A stretch of DNA of 64,000 nucleotides. It comes from Erythrobacter sp. JK5 (lineage in GTDB: Bacteria; Pseudomonadota; Alphaproteobacteria; Sphingomonadales; Sphingomonadaceae). The number at the start of each line of letters is the position of its first letter. The stretch's first letter is position 1. A program made the translations under genes and the position numbers. The stretch lies in NCBI RefSeq assembly GCF_018205975.1, contig NZ_CP073577.1, forward strand, positions 248,001 through 312,000, read 5' to 3'. A model generated the notes under the pieces. The model made no database searches and was not told the origin of the DNA. It saw only the letters and a program-made list of their open reading frames with translations. Positions 16,051 through 24,723 of the stretch are shown piece after piece.

Positions 16051-17204
16051 TGCGACTTGCGATGCGTCTTCCACCCCGCAAGAGCGGCGGTGATGGTCCG
16101 GGCGAAGGCGGCGATCCGCGCGAGAGCGAATCCGCCGAAATCATCGATCTCGCGAGCCGCAGCGCCTTTCCGGCGGTCGCCGACCGCAAGTCGAAGACCG
16201 AGGGCCTGGGCCTTGCGGCGGGGGTCGCGATCGTGTTCGGCCTTGGCGCGGTGACGTTGTGGAGCATGAACGCCGCGCGGATCGCCCCGGCCGACGGGGT
16301 GGGCAACCCGGACGTCGCGGCACCGCAGCAGGCCGCCGTGGCTCCGGCACCGACTCCGGAAGTCCCCGCCCCGTCGACCAATGCTCCGGTGCCGGCGCAA
16401 GCCGACCCGGTCCCCGCGCCGATCTATGCCAACAATCCGGGCGCGGTCGCCGGCGCGGCGATCAACCCCTATGCCAGCCCCATCATGACCTTCGACGCCA
16501 GTCGCGCGGCGAATTCCTCGCGGCAGGTCGACGCGGCGGGTGCGGCGGGCGTTGCCAGCGCTCCGGCCGCTGCGGCCGGCGATACCGGCGCGGGCGGCTC
16601 GGCCGCGGCCTTTGCGAGCCGCATCGGCGGGGTCGGCGGTGCTCCCGCTCAGGCGCGGCCGATGACCAATCCGTCGACCACGGTGACCGAAGGCACGATG
16701 ATCCCGGCCATCCTCGAAACCGCGATCAACACCGATGTGCCCGGCTTTGTCCGCGCGGTCGTGAGCCAAGACGTGCGCAGCTTCGATGGAAAGAACGTGC
16801 TGGTTCCGCGCTCATCGCGCCTGATCGGTCAGTACCAGTCGGGCGTGCAGCAGGGCCAGAAGCGCGCCTATGTGATCTGGACCCGGCTGATCCGACCCGA
16901 CGGAGCGTCGGTGAATATCGCCTCCCCGGCCGTCGCCTTCGACGGCACGACCGGGCTGGCCGGCGATGTCGACAACCACTTCTTCCGCCGCTTCGGCTCA
17001 GCGATGCTGCTGTCGGTGGTCGGCGGGCTCGGCGCGATCGCCTCGGGCGGAGGATCGGTGATCCTCGGCGGCGCGGGACAGAGCGCGGCCGGGATCGCGG
17101 CGCAGCAGGATGGCGACATCAGCCCGACGATCCGCGTGAAGATGGGCGAACCGATCCGCGTCTTCACCGCGCGCGACCTCGATTTCACCACCGTCAGCCA
17201 GTAA
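16050..17204 (+). CDS. virB10: VirB10-like T4SS core protein
   Basis: A 384-residue TrbI/VirB10 protein. A cytoplasmic N-terminus is followed by one membrane helix (about residues 54-74, GLAAGVAIVFGLGAVTLWSM). A long Pro/Ala-rich periplasmic linker follows, then the beta-barrel core domain (EGTMIPAILETAINTDVPG, then VLVPRSSRLIGQYQSG and PTIRVKMGEPIRVFTARDLDF). It links the inner-membrane ATPases to the outer-membrane pore. It starts at the TAATG overlap with the 16-codon frame upstream. VirB11 follows after 18 bases. Confidence 0.9.
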   Translation: MRLAMRLPPRKSGGDGPGEGGDPRESESAEIIDLASRSAFPAVADRKSKTEGLGLAAGVAIVFGLGAVTLWSMNAARIAPADGVGNPDVAAPQQAAVAPAPTPEVPAPSTNAPVPAQADPVPAPIYANNPGAVAGAAINPYASPIMTFDASRAANSSRQVDAAGAAGVASAPAAAAGDTGAGGSAAAFASRIGGVGGAPAQARPMTNPSTTVTEGTMIPAILETAINTDVPGFVRAVVSQDVRSFDGKNVLVPRSSRLIGQYQSGVQQGQKRAYVIWTRLIRPDGASVNIASPAVAFDGTTGLAGDVDNHFFRRFGSAMLLSVVGGLGAIASGGGSVILGGAGQSAAGIAAQQDGDISPTIRVKMGEPIRVFTARDLDFTTVSQ

Positions 17205-17222
17205 TCTGACGCCGCCATCGCC

Positions 17223-18257
17223 ATGCCAGCCGACATCCACAACCTCGCCCCGCAATCCGCCGCAGACCCACCCGGCGGCGAGGGCGATGCCGCGATCGGC
17301 AACGGCGAACGCAGCGTCTATCTCGACGCCTACCTTGCTCCGTTCAAGCGCTGGCTCGATCGCGACACGGTGACCGAAATCATGGTCAACCGGCCGGGCG
17401 AGGTGTGGATCGAGGATGCCAACGATCCCGGTATCAAGCGGATCGAGACGCCCGAAATCGACGACCGGCTGGTCCAGCGACTCGCCGAACAGGTCGCGCG
17501 CGTTTCGCATCAGGGGATCAATCGCGAACATCCGCTGCTGGGAGCGACCTTGCCCGACGGCGCGCGGATCCAGTTCTGCGGACCACCCGCCAGCCGCAGG
17601 CACTGGGTGATGGCGATCCGCCGCCATCGCCGGCTCGACCTGCCGCTCGATGCCTATGACACCGGGCCGCTGTCGGGCGAAACGCACATCGAAATGCCCG
17701 ACGCACAGCGCCAGCCGATCGCCTACCTTCGCGAAGCGATCCGCCACCGCCGCACGATCCTGATTTCCGGCGGCACCAGCACCGGCAAGACCACCTTTCT
17801 CAACGCGATGCTCGGCGAAATCCCGCGCGGGGAGCGCGTGGTGCTGGTCGAGGACACGCCCGAGCTCAAGTTTCCGGGCGAAAATTCGGTCGGGCTGGTC
17901 GCGGTCAAGGGCGAGCTTGGCGAGGCGAGGGTGACCTCCAACGAACTGTTGCAGGCCGCGCTGCGGCTGCGCCCCGACCGGATCGTGCTCGGCGAACTGC
18001 GCGGCGGGGAGAGCGTATCGTTCCTGCGCGCGATCAACACCGGGCATCCGGGCAGCTTTTCGACCATTCACGCCAACTCGCTGCGCGGCGCGCTCGAGCA
18101 GCTCTCGCTGATGGTGATGCAGACCGGGATCGGGCTCTCGCGTACCGACACGATCGCCTATGCCGCGAGCGTGATCGACGTGATCGTGCAGCTGGGGCGC
18201 GACGCATCCGGCCAGCGCGGCATCACCCAGATCGCCGACAGCCGATCGCTGCTCTGA
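17223..18257 (+). CDS. virB11: VirB11 T4SS traffic ATPase
   Basis: A 344-residue hexameric secretion ATPase. The N-terminal domain (EIMVNRPGEVWIE) is followed by the nucleotide domain with Walker A GGTSTGKTTF near residues 182-191. The Asp box region is VLVEDTPELKF, Walker B is DRIVLGELRGGE and the His box is GSFSTIHANS. It supplies energy for pilus assembly and substrate transfer. No clear ribosome site precedes the ATG. It is the last virB gene; ppk1 follows after 124 bases, and a hairpin at 18279-18302 (TGGCGGG/CCCGCCA) lies between them. No virD4 follows. Confidence 0.9.
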   Translation: MPADIHNLAPQSAADPPGGEGDAAIGNGERSVYLDAYLAPFKRWLDRDTVTEIMVNRPGEVWIEDANDPGIKRIETPEIDDRLVQRLAEQVARVSHQGINREHPLLGATLPDGARIQFCGPPASRRHWVMAIRRHRRLDLPLDAYDTGPLSGETHIEMPDAQRQPIAYLREAIRHRRTILISGGTSTGKTTFLNAMLGEIPRGERVVLVEDTPELKFPGENSVGLVAVKGELGEARVTSNELLQAALRLRPDRIVLGELRGGESVSFLRAINTGHPGSFSTIHANSLRGALEQLSLMVMQTGIGLSRTDTIAYAASVIDVIVQLGRDASGQRGITQIADSRSLL

Positions 18258-18381
18258 CAGCCAGCGAGTGACAAGGCGTGGCGGGTCATTTACATCCCGC
18301 CATGACGCGGTCGGCGCGCGAAAGCGTTCTGACGAAAGCAAATTTGTCCCCGATCTCGCAGATCGGGCGTTCAGGAAAGCG

Positions 18382-20583
18382 ATGAGCAGTCAACCGATCA
18401 CCACTGAGGAGTTCGCAGCCCGCGAGACACAACCGGCAATTGCCGGGTCGGAGGGCGAGAACTACTTCAACCGCGAACTGTCGTGGCTCGCGTTCAACGA
18501 ACGCGTTCTGGCCGAAGCCTGCAACGCGCAATATCCGCTGCTCGAACGGTTGCGCTTTCTTGCGATAGCGGGAAGCAATCTCGACGAGTTCACGATGATC
18601 CGCGTGTCCGGGCTGGTCGGGCAGGTGCAGCGCGGGATCGACAAGCCCGCGATCGACGGACGGTCACCGAGCCAGCAGCTGGCCGCGATCCGCGAACGGC
18701 TGGCGGTGCTGTCCGAACGGCAGCAGGATATCTGGCGCGAGCTGCACGATCGGCTGGCGCTGGCCGACATCCACATCGCCGACGAACAGCGCATCAAGCC
18801 GGCCGCCTACAAGTGGCTCAAGGCGTTCTTCATCAACGAGATCCTGCCGATCATCACGCCGCAGGCGCTCGATCCGGCGCATCCGTTTCCGTTCGTCCAG
18901 AACGAGGGGATGGGGCTGCTGTTCACGCTGACCCGCAATTCGGATCATGAGCCGCTTATCGAGATGATCCTGATCCCCAGCGCGCTGCCACGGTTCGTCC
19001 GGGTACCGAGCGAGGTCAGCGATCCGGGCGAAGCGATCTACATCTCGATCGCGAGCCTGATCCAGCGCTATGCCAAGAAGCTGTTCCCCGGCTTCACGAT
19101 CGAGGGCGACGGGCTGTTCCGGGTGCTGCGCGACAGCGATATCGAAATCGAGGAAGAGGCCGAGGATCTGGTGCGCACGTTCCGCAGCGCGATCCAGCGC
19201 CGGCGGCGCGGCCAGGTGATCCAGCTCGAGTTGGAAGAGGATTTCGATCCGCAGGCCGAAGCGATCCTGCTCGAACAGCTCGGCGTGACCGAGGCCGCCG
19301 TCATCAAGACCGATGGCATGATCGGGATCGACGGGCTAGCCGAGATCGTCGACGAGGACCGGCCGGACCTGAAATTCGATGCCTATACCCCGCGCTATCC
19401 CGAACGGATCCGCGAACACGATGGCGATGCGTTCTCCGCGATCCGCGAGAAGGACATCATCATCCACCACCCTTACGAAAGTTTCGAAGTGGTGGTCGAT
19501 TTCATCCGGCAGGCTGCGGCGGACCCGGATGTGGTGGCGATCAAGCAGACGCTGTATCGCGCGGGCGCGCAATCCAATGTCATCAACGCGCTGATCGAGG
19601 CGGCCGAGGCGGGCATATCGGTCACCGCGGTGGTCGAGCTCAAGGCCCGCTTCGACGAGGAACAGAACCTCAAGTGGGCGAGCAAGCTCGAACGCGCGGG
19701 CGTGCAGGTGATCTACGGCTTCACCGACTGGAAGACCCACGCGAAATGCGCGATCGTGGTTCGCCGCGAGGGCGACGGGTTTCGCACCTATTGCCACTTC
19801 GGCACCGGCAATTACCATCCGGTCACCGCAAAGATCTACACCGACCTGTCGTTCTTCACTGCCAATCCCAAGCTGGGCCGCGACGTGGCGAAGATGTTCA
19901 ATTTCGTCACCGGCTATGTCGAGCCAAAGGGGCTCGATCTGATTGCGATCGCGCCGCTCAATCTGCGCGAGGAGCTGTATTCGCGGATCGACACCGAAAT
20001 CGCCAATGCCGCGAAGGGCAAGCCGGCTGCGATCTGGTTGAAGTGCAACCAGATCACCGATCAGGGCATGATCGACCGGCTCTACGCCGCCAGCAATGCC
20101 GGGGTCAGCGTGGAACTGGTGGTGCGCGGGATCTGTTGCCTGCGGCCCGGCGTTCCTGGCCTTAGCGAGAACATCCGCGTCAAGTCGATCATCGGACGGT
20201 TCCTCGAACACAGCCGCATCTTTGCCTTTGCCAATGGCCACGCGATGCCCAGCCCGCAGGCGGCACTGTTCATCTCCTCGGCCGATCTGATGGAGCGGAA
20301 CCTCGACCGCCGGATCGAATCGCTGATCCCGATCCTCAACCGCACGGTGCACGATCAGGTGCTGCAACAGGTGCTCCTCGCGAACATGCTGGATACCGAA
20401 CAAAGCTGGTGGCTTCACGCCGACGGCAGCTATTCGCGGGTCGAAAACGTGATGGAAGACGGGGGCAAGCCGTTCAACTGCCACCGTTATTTCATGACGA
20501 ACCCGTCGCTGTCCGGGCGCGGCGGCGCGCTCGAAGCGGGCGGGGTGCCCAAGCTGTCGCTGCGCCGCGGGCGGACGGGATGA
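18382..20583 (+). CDS. ppk1: Polyphosphate kinase 1
   Basis: A 733-residue PPK1 that reversibly makes polyphosphate from ATP. The opening FNRELSWLAFNERVL is the family N-terminal signature. The phosphorylated His is H453 in WKTHAKCAIV. The second essential His is in GRFLEHSRIFAF, and YCHFGTGNYHPVTAKIYTD is the conserved core. I take the ATG at 18382 with AGGA five bases upstream; the frame is open back to 18268 but those residues are not PPK-like. Its stop overlaps the ppx start (ATGA at 20580-20583), so polymer synthesis and turnover are coupled. Confidence 0.94.
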   Translation: MSSQPITTEEFAARETQPAIAGSEGENYFNRELSWLAFNERVLAEACNAQYPLLERLRFLAIAGSNLDEFTMIRVSGLVGQVQRGIDKPAIDGRSPSQQLAAIRERLAVLSERQQDIWRELHDRLALADIHIADEQRIKPAAYKWLKAFFINEILPIITPQALDPAHPFPFVQNEGMGLLFTLTRNSDHEPLIEMILIPSALPRFVRVPSEVSDPGEAIYISIASLIQRYAKKLFPGFTIEGDGLFRVLRDSDIEIEEEAEDLVRTFRSAIQRRRRGQVIQLELEEDFDPQAEAILLEQLGVTEAAVIKTDGMIGIDGLAEIVDEDRPDLKFDAYTPRYPERIREHDGDAFSAIREKDIIIHHPYESFEVVVDFIRQAAADPDVVAIKQTLYRAGAQSNVINALIEAAEAGISVTAVVELKARFDEEQNLKWASKLERAGVQVIYGFTDWKTHAKCAIVVRREGDGFRTYCHFGTGNYHPVTAKIYTDLSFFTANPKLGRDVAKMFNFVTGYVEPKGLDLIAIAPLNLREELYSRIDTEIANAAKGKPAAIWLKCNQITDQGMIDRLYAASNAGVSVELVVRGICCLRPGVPGLSENIRVKSIIGRFLEHSRIFAFANGHAMPSPQAALFISSADLMERNLDRRIESLIPILNRTVHDQVLQQVLLANMLDTEQSWWLHADGSYSRVENVMEDGGKPFNCHRYFMTNPSLSGRGGALEAGGVPKLSLRRGRTG

Positions 20584-22133
20584 ACCTCGCACGCCGAAGA
20601 GGGAACCGCGACGGAACGTTCTCGGGCGGCACGCCCGGACGCGCGATCATCGACATCGGTTCGAACACGGTCAGGCTGGTGGTCTATGGCGGGACGATGC
20701 GCGCGCCGACGGTGCTGCTCAACGAAAAGGTCACCGCGCAGCTCGGACGCGATATCGCCACCACCGGCAAGCTCGCCGATGAAGCGATCGCCCTCGCGAT
20801 GCGGGGCCTGCGGCGCTTTTCGCTGCTGCTCGAAGACCTCGGGGTCGACGATGTCCAGACCGTCGCGACTGCGGCGGTGCGCGAAGCGAGCAACCGTGAC
20901 GATTTCCTCAATCCGCTGCGCGAGCTCGGGTTCGATCCGCGCATCCTCTCGGGCGAGGAAGAAGCGGTGCTGAGCGCGCACGGGGTGCTGGGCGCATTTC
21001 CGGGCGCGGCGGGCACGGTGGTCGATCTGGGCGGGGGCAGTCTGGAACTGGTCGAGATCGAGCAGGGCGACACCCACGATGCGGTGTCGTTGCCGCTCGG
21101 CACGCTGCGCCTGCCCGAGTATCGCGGAGATTCGCATGCGGCGATGCGCAAGGCGTTGAACAAGGCGCTCAAGAAAGGCGCGCCCGTATCCGCCGGGGAC
21201 CGGCCGCTGTACCTGGTCGGCGGGACTTTGCGAACCATGGCGGTGTTCGCGATGCAGGAACAGGGCCACCCGCTGTCCGACCCGCACGGATTCGAGCTGA
21301 CTGCCAGGCAGGCGCGCAAGCTGGCCAGGGCGCTGGCGCAGGAGACCCCGGAAAGCCTCAACGCCCGCGATCGCATCACCTCGATGCGCGCCGAAAAGCT
21401 GCCCGATGCCGCCGTGCTGCTCGAAGCGCTGCTGGCGCGGCTTTCGCCGAGCCGGGTGGTGTTTTCATCCTGGGGCCTTCGCGAAGGGCTGGTGTTCGAC
21501 GGGCTCGAACCGCATGCCCGTGCACAGGACCCGTTGCTCGCCGGGGTAAGCGTGTTCGCGACCCAGCGCGGTGCGCCGCCGACGCTCGCCGCCAAGATCG
21601 CGGCCTGGACCGTCGATGCCGCCCCGGCCCGCGCGCATGGCAGCGAACGCTTGCGGCTGGCCGCCACGATGCTGGCGCTCGCATCGATGCAGATCGAGCC
21701 CAACATCCGGATGCCGCAGGCGATCGACTGGGCGCTGCACAAACGCTGGATCGCGGTCGACAGCCGCGACCGGGCGATGCTGGCCGCCGCGATTGCCGCC
21801 AACGGCAACCATCTCGACCTGCCGGGCGATCTGCACGAGCTCGCGGGGGAGGACGCGCTCGAGGAGGCGATCCGCTGGGGGCTTTCGGTGCGGCTGGCGC
21901 GGCGGCTTGGCGGACGATCGGCGCGGTCGTTGCAGGTCAGCCGTCTGATGGCGCGCGACGGCGAGCTGGTCTTGCGGCTGGCCCGAAGCCACAGCGACCT
22001 GTTCGGCATTCCGACTGAAAAGGACCTGCAGCTGCTCGCGGACCGGCTCGGCCTGCGCTACCGGGTCGAGATCGTCCCCGATGATGAGGTCCGTGCCGGG
22101 GGCGAGGCACCCTCCGAAATGGCGGTGGAATAA
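20580..22133 (+). CDS. ppx: Exopolyphosphatase / Ppx-GppA phosphatase
   Basis: A 517-residue Ppx/GppA protein that hydrolyses terminal phosphates of polyphosphate or the gamma-phosphate of pppGpp. The actin-like ATPase fold signatures are IIDIGSNTVRLVVYGG (about residues 21-36), ILSGEEEAVLSAHG and VVDLGGGSLELVEIE. A C-terminal HD-like helical domain follows from about residue 330. The start is in an ATGA overlap with ppk1. It ends 11 bases before the convergent yhhQ. Confidence 0.92.
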   Translation: MNLARRRGNRDGTFSGGTPGRAIIDIGSNTVRLVVYGGTMRAPTVLLNEKVTAQLGRDIATTGKLADEAIALAMRGLRRFSLLLEDLGVDDVQTVATAAVREASNRDDFLNPLRELGFDPRILSGEEEAVLSAHGVLGAFPGAAGTVVDLGGGSLELVEIEQGDTHDAVSLPLGTLRLPEYRGDSHAAMRKALNKALKKGAPVSAGDRPLYLVGGTLRTMAVFAMQEQGHPLSDPHGFELTARQARKLARALAQETPESLNARDRITSMRAEKLPDAAVLLEALLARLSPSRVVFSSWGLREGLVFDGLEPHARAQDPLLAGVSVFATQRGAPPTLAAKIAAWTVDAAPARAHGSERLRLAATMLALASMQIEPNIRMPQAIDWALHKRWIAVDSRDRAMLAAAIAANGNHLDLPGDLHELAGEDALEEAIRWGLSVRLARRLGGRSARSLQVSRLMARDGELVLRLARSHSDLFGIPTEKDLQLLADRLGLRYRVEIVPDDEVRAGGEAPSEMAVE

Positions 22134-22144
22134 GCCCGCACCGT

Positions 22145-23016
22145 TCAGGTCGAAGAGCGGGTCGTCGAAAACGGTGAAAAGTCGGTATCCATGTCGAACA
22201 GCTCGACACCCTCGGCCTTCTTCAGCTTGCCGACCACCAGATAGGTGACCGGCGTCAACAGCGCTTCCCACACGACCTTGAGCAGCCAGTTGGTGATCAT
22301 CACGATGATCACCGCTTCGGTGGTCCAGATGCCGAGGAACGCGATGGGGTAGAAGATCAGGCTGTCGACGCCCTGTCCCACCACGGTCGATCCGATCGTG
22401 CGGGTCCACAGTGCCTTGCCCTGCGTCCACACCTTCATCTTCGCCATGACGTAGGAATTGACGAACTCCCCCGCCCAGAACGCAGTGATCGAGGCGAGAA
22501 CGATCCGCCAGGTGCTGCCGAACACGGAAACATAGGTCTGCTGGCAGATCGAGCCGGCGACGGCATCCGGCTGCCCCGCATTTCCAGCGTATCCGACGCC
22601 GCACAGGCCCAGCCGTCGAACGCGGGCAGGCTGACCACGACGAAGCTCATGAAGGCGAGGAACAGCATCGCGGCGAACCCGGTCCAGATCACCCGCCGCG
22701 CGCGGGCGAAGCCGTAGATTTCGGTCAGGATGTCGCCGATCACGTAGCCGAGCGGGAAGAACAGGATTCCCGCGCCGTAGATGAACACGCCATCGGCCGC
22801 CGGCCACCATCCCTCGGGCCAGAACGGAACCTCGACGAAGGTCAGCTTGGCTGCGCCGATGATATTCGACAGCAGCAGGATCGCCACGAACGACGCCATA
22901 ACGAGATCGTAGTAGCGGAACGCCACCGGCGCATGGCTGGTCGCGACGATCCCGTCATCGGGATCGCGGTCGAACACGGCGGCGGGGTCTGGTGCGGTGG
23001 TTTCTGGCTTATCCAT
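22145..23016 (-). pseudogene. yhhQ: Queuosine precursor transporter (YhhQ), frameshifted
   Basis: The two halves of one VUT family membrane protein lie in different frames. The N-terminal half (from MDKPETT at 23016 through FRYYDLVMASFVAILLLSN, PLGYVIGDILTEIYGF and LPAFDGWACAASDTLEMRG) is in one frame. The C-terminal half (QPDAVAGSICQQTYVSVFG, GEFVNSYVMAKMK, RTIGSTVVGQGVDSLIF) continues in another. One extra base in the CCCC run at 22574-22577 would restore an intact protein of about 290 residues. The family imports queuine or preQ1 for tRNA modification. It may be a true pseudogene, but a homopolymer sequencing error is at least as likely. Confidence 0.8.
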
Positions 23017-23094
23017 CGGCGCAGCAATTACCTCTGTTTGAACCCGACGCAAAGCGCGCTAATGCGCTCCCGGTCCTTCTTGCGGGAAGGACGC

Positions 23095-23171
23095 GCGCCC
23101 GTAGCTCATCTGGATAGAGCGCGAGACTTCTAATCTTGAGGCAGCAGGTTCGAGTCCTGCCGGGCGCGCCA
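23095..23171 (+). tRNA. tRNA-Arg (anticodon TCT)
   Basis: A complete 77-base cloverleaf. The acceptor stem is GCGCCCG (23095-23101) with CGGGCGC (23161-23167). The D-stem is GCTC/GAGC, and the anticodon stem is CGAGA/TCTTG around the loop CTTCTAA, with anticodon TCT at 23129-23131. The T-stem is GCAGG/CCTGC with TTCGAGT in the loop, and CCA is encoded at 23169-23171. It reads AGA and AGG codons, which are rare in this high-GC genome. It is divergent from yhhQ. Confidence 0.95.
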
Positions 23172-23235
23172 ATTTCTGTTTTCTTTGCCTCAACCGCCGG
23201 CGTTCGCATCCGCTCACTTGGCTTTTCTCGCTCAC

Positions 23236-23295
23236 GCGACCTGAAGGTCGCATCGCTGCGGGCGGGCGGTCGCCCTTGCGAACCCTTCGGGTTCG
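23236..23295 (+). other. Two tetraloop-type hairpins downstream of tRNA-Arg
   Basis: GCGACC-TGAA-GGTCGC (23236-23251) and CGAACCC-TTC-GGGTTCG (23279-23295) form two compact stems 65-125 bases after the tRNA. They may help end or process the tRNA transcript. No T-run follows either of them, and the rest of the 251-base gap before the next gene shows nothing else I recognise. Confidence 0.35.
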
Positions 23296-23422
23296 AGAAG
23301 TGCCGCAATCGGTCGGTTCGCCGCAAGCTGCGCACAGTTTGAGTGTATGGGCCCCTATGACAGCCTCCGTTCAGCTTGGGATGGCGAGCGTGGTCGCCCC
23401 CGCAGAATCAGGAGACCTCCCG

Positions 23423-23767
23423 ATGGCCCGCATTGTCCTTTCCGCGCTCGCAGCGACCGCCACTCTGGTCGCCGCCCCGCTTGCCGCGCACGATCGCATC
23501 ATCGTCGACGGCTACCGCGCGCCGCCTTCGCCCAACAACGACAGCAACAAGTGGTGGCTCGATTACAAGACCGATATCAGCGAGGCGAAGCGCGAGTTGC
23601 GCAGTGATTTGCGCCGGGCGACCGATGAAGAGGATCGTCGCGATGCCTACGCGGAATACCGCCGCGAAATCGCCGATGCGCGCTACGATTACAGCAAGGA
23701 GATGAACGAGCGCGGCTATCGCGTGGTCAATTTCCGCGAGAACCGGCGGCTGATGGCGCGGCGCTAA
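23423..23767 (+). CDS. Hypothetical periplasmic protein
   Basis: A 114-residue protein with a signal peptide (MARIVLSALAATATLVAAPLAAHD, cleavage likely after LAA). A charged, helical, Arg/Asp/Tyr-rich mature part follows (EAKRELRSDLRRATDEEDRRDAYAEYRR is split by the 20-residue rule here, so note the Glu/Arg helix near residues 50-80). It resembles small secreted helical proteins of no known function in sphingomonads. AGGAGA precedes the ATG at 23423. Its stop overlaps the end of the convergent Nudix gene by four bases. Confidence 0.65.
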   Translation: MARIVLSALAATATLVAAPLAAHDRIIVDGYRAPPSPNNDSNKWWLDYKTDISEAKRELRSDLRRATDEEDRRDAYAEYRREIADARYDYSKEMNERGYRVVNFRENRRLMARR

Positions 23768-24552
23768 CCGCGCGCCACCGTCTCGAGCAGTTCCTGCGTC
23801 ACGGGATAGCCGGCGTCTTCCAGGATCGTCAGCATCGGCTTGCCGCTGCTGGTGTCGATCTGCGGGACGATGGTCTTGACCGGGATCGCCTTGGCCTGTG
23901 CGCGCGCCTCTTCGAAACTGGCGAACAGCGCGAGCCGTTCGAGATTGCGGCGGGTCGGGAAAATCAGCTTGATCTCACCGCGTTCCGCCATGTCGAGCGC
24001 GCCCTGCGCGCTGGTCCAGAACAGCCGCGTATTTTCCGAGTTGTCGACCGCGATATCGACCGCTCCGGTGCCGAGATCGGCGAGGTAGAACCGGGTGTCG
24101 TAAACGCGCGGAATGTTCTCGTTCTTGGGGAACCACCGGGCAAAGGGCACGATCTGGTCAAGATCGAGCGTCCAGCCGAACGCATCGAGCACCGGGGCGA
24201 GGGCGCCCGTCTGATCCAGCATAGCGCGTGCCGCAGCGGCCGTTTCGGCGGTGATGTCGCCAGCAAGACCGAGCGCCAGCCCGGTCTCCTCCAGAGTCTC
24301 GCGCACTGCGGCAACCTGATGCGCCGCCTCGTCGGGCGCGATCGCGCCTGACGTATCGGCAGAGATCGTCGCGCCCAGCTCGAAATCCTCAGGATCGACC
24401 CGGCCGCCCGGAAACACCGCCATGCCGCCTGCAAAGACCATGGTGCGCGACCGCACGGTCATCAGCACTTCGGGCGCTCCGCCGTCAGGGGCGTTGCGGA
24501 AGATGATGATGGTTGCAGCGGGAATGCCGTCTGGCTGGGAAGTGTTCGTCAT
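23764..24552 (-). CDS. NUDIX hydrolase
   Basis: A 262-residue hydrolase of the larger NUDT19-like type. The Nudix box is split by an insertion: FPGGRVDPEDFE near residues 48-59, then VAAVRETLEETGLAL near residues 80-94 carrying the REXXEEXG core. These proteins cleave nucleoside diphosphates linked to another moiety, often CoA derivatives; the substrate here is not known. It stands alone, convergent with the small exported protein and followed upstream by a gap holding a candidate small RNA. Confidence 0.82.
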   Translation of the reverse strand: MTNTSQPDGIPAATIIIFRNAPDGGAPEVLMTVRSRTMVFAGGMAVFPGGRVDPEDFELGATISADTSGAIAPDEAAHQVAAVRETLEETGLALGLAGDITAETAAAARAMLDQTGALAPVLDAFGWTLDLDQIVPFARWFPKNENIPRVYDTRFYLADLGTGAVDIAVDNSENTRLFWTSAQGALDMAERGEIKLIFPTRRNLERLALFASFEEARAQAKAIPVKTIVPQIDTSSGKPMLTILEDAGYPVTQELLETVARG

Positions 24553-24696
24553 TGCCGTGCGTGATGGCGCGATGTGCGGTCAATGCCAAGGGGCGAGCGC
24601 GGCAATCACCCCGTTCTGTCGGTTCGCTTTACATCTCCGAAGCCGGTTAACGCACGGAAACCATCCAAGTATCTGTTTTCGTGGAAACTGATGTTT

Positions 24697-24713
24697 TTGG
24701 CACGGGGAGTGCA
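24697..24713 (+). promoter_or_regulatory. Sigma54-like promoter
   Basis: TTGGCACG (24697-24704), four bases, then GTGCA (24709-24713) match the -24/-12 sigma54 consensus TTGGCACG-N4-TTGCW with a single mismatch and exact spacing. It would start a transcript near 24724. It faces a terminator about 105 bases downstream with no open frame in between. The gap before it (24553-24696) shows nothing else. Confidence 0.45.
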
Positions 24714-24723
24714 TAGTGCTGGA

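Noticed and set aside
18268..18381. Longer start of ppk1
   Set aside because: The extra residues are not similar to PPK1 N-termini, while ATG 18382 has a ribosome site and is followed by the family signature.
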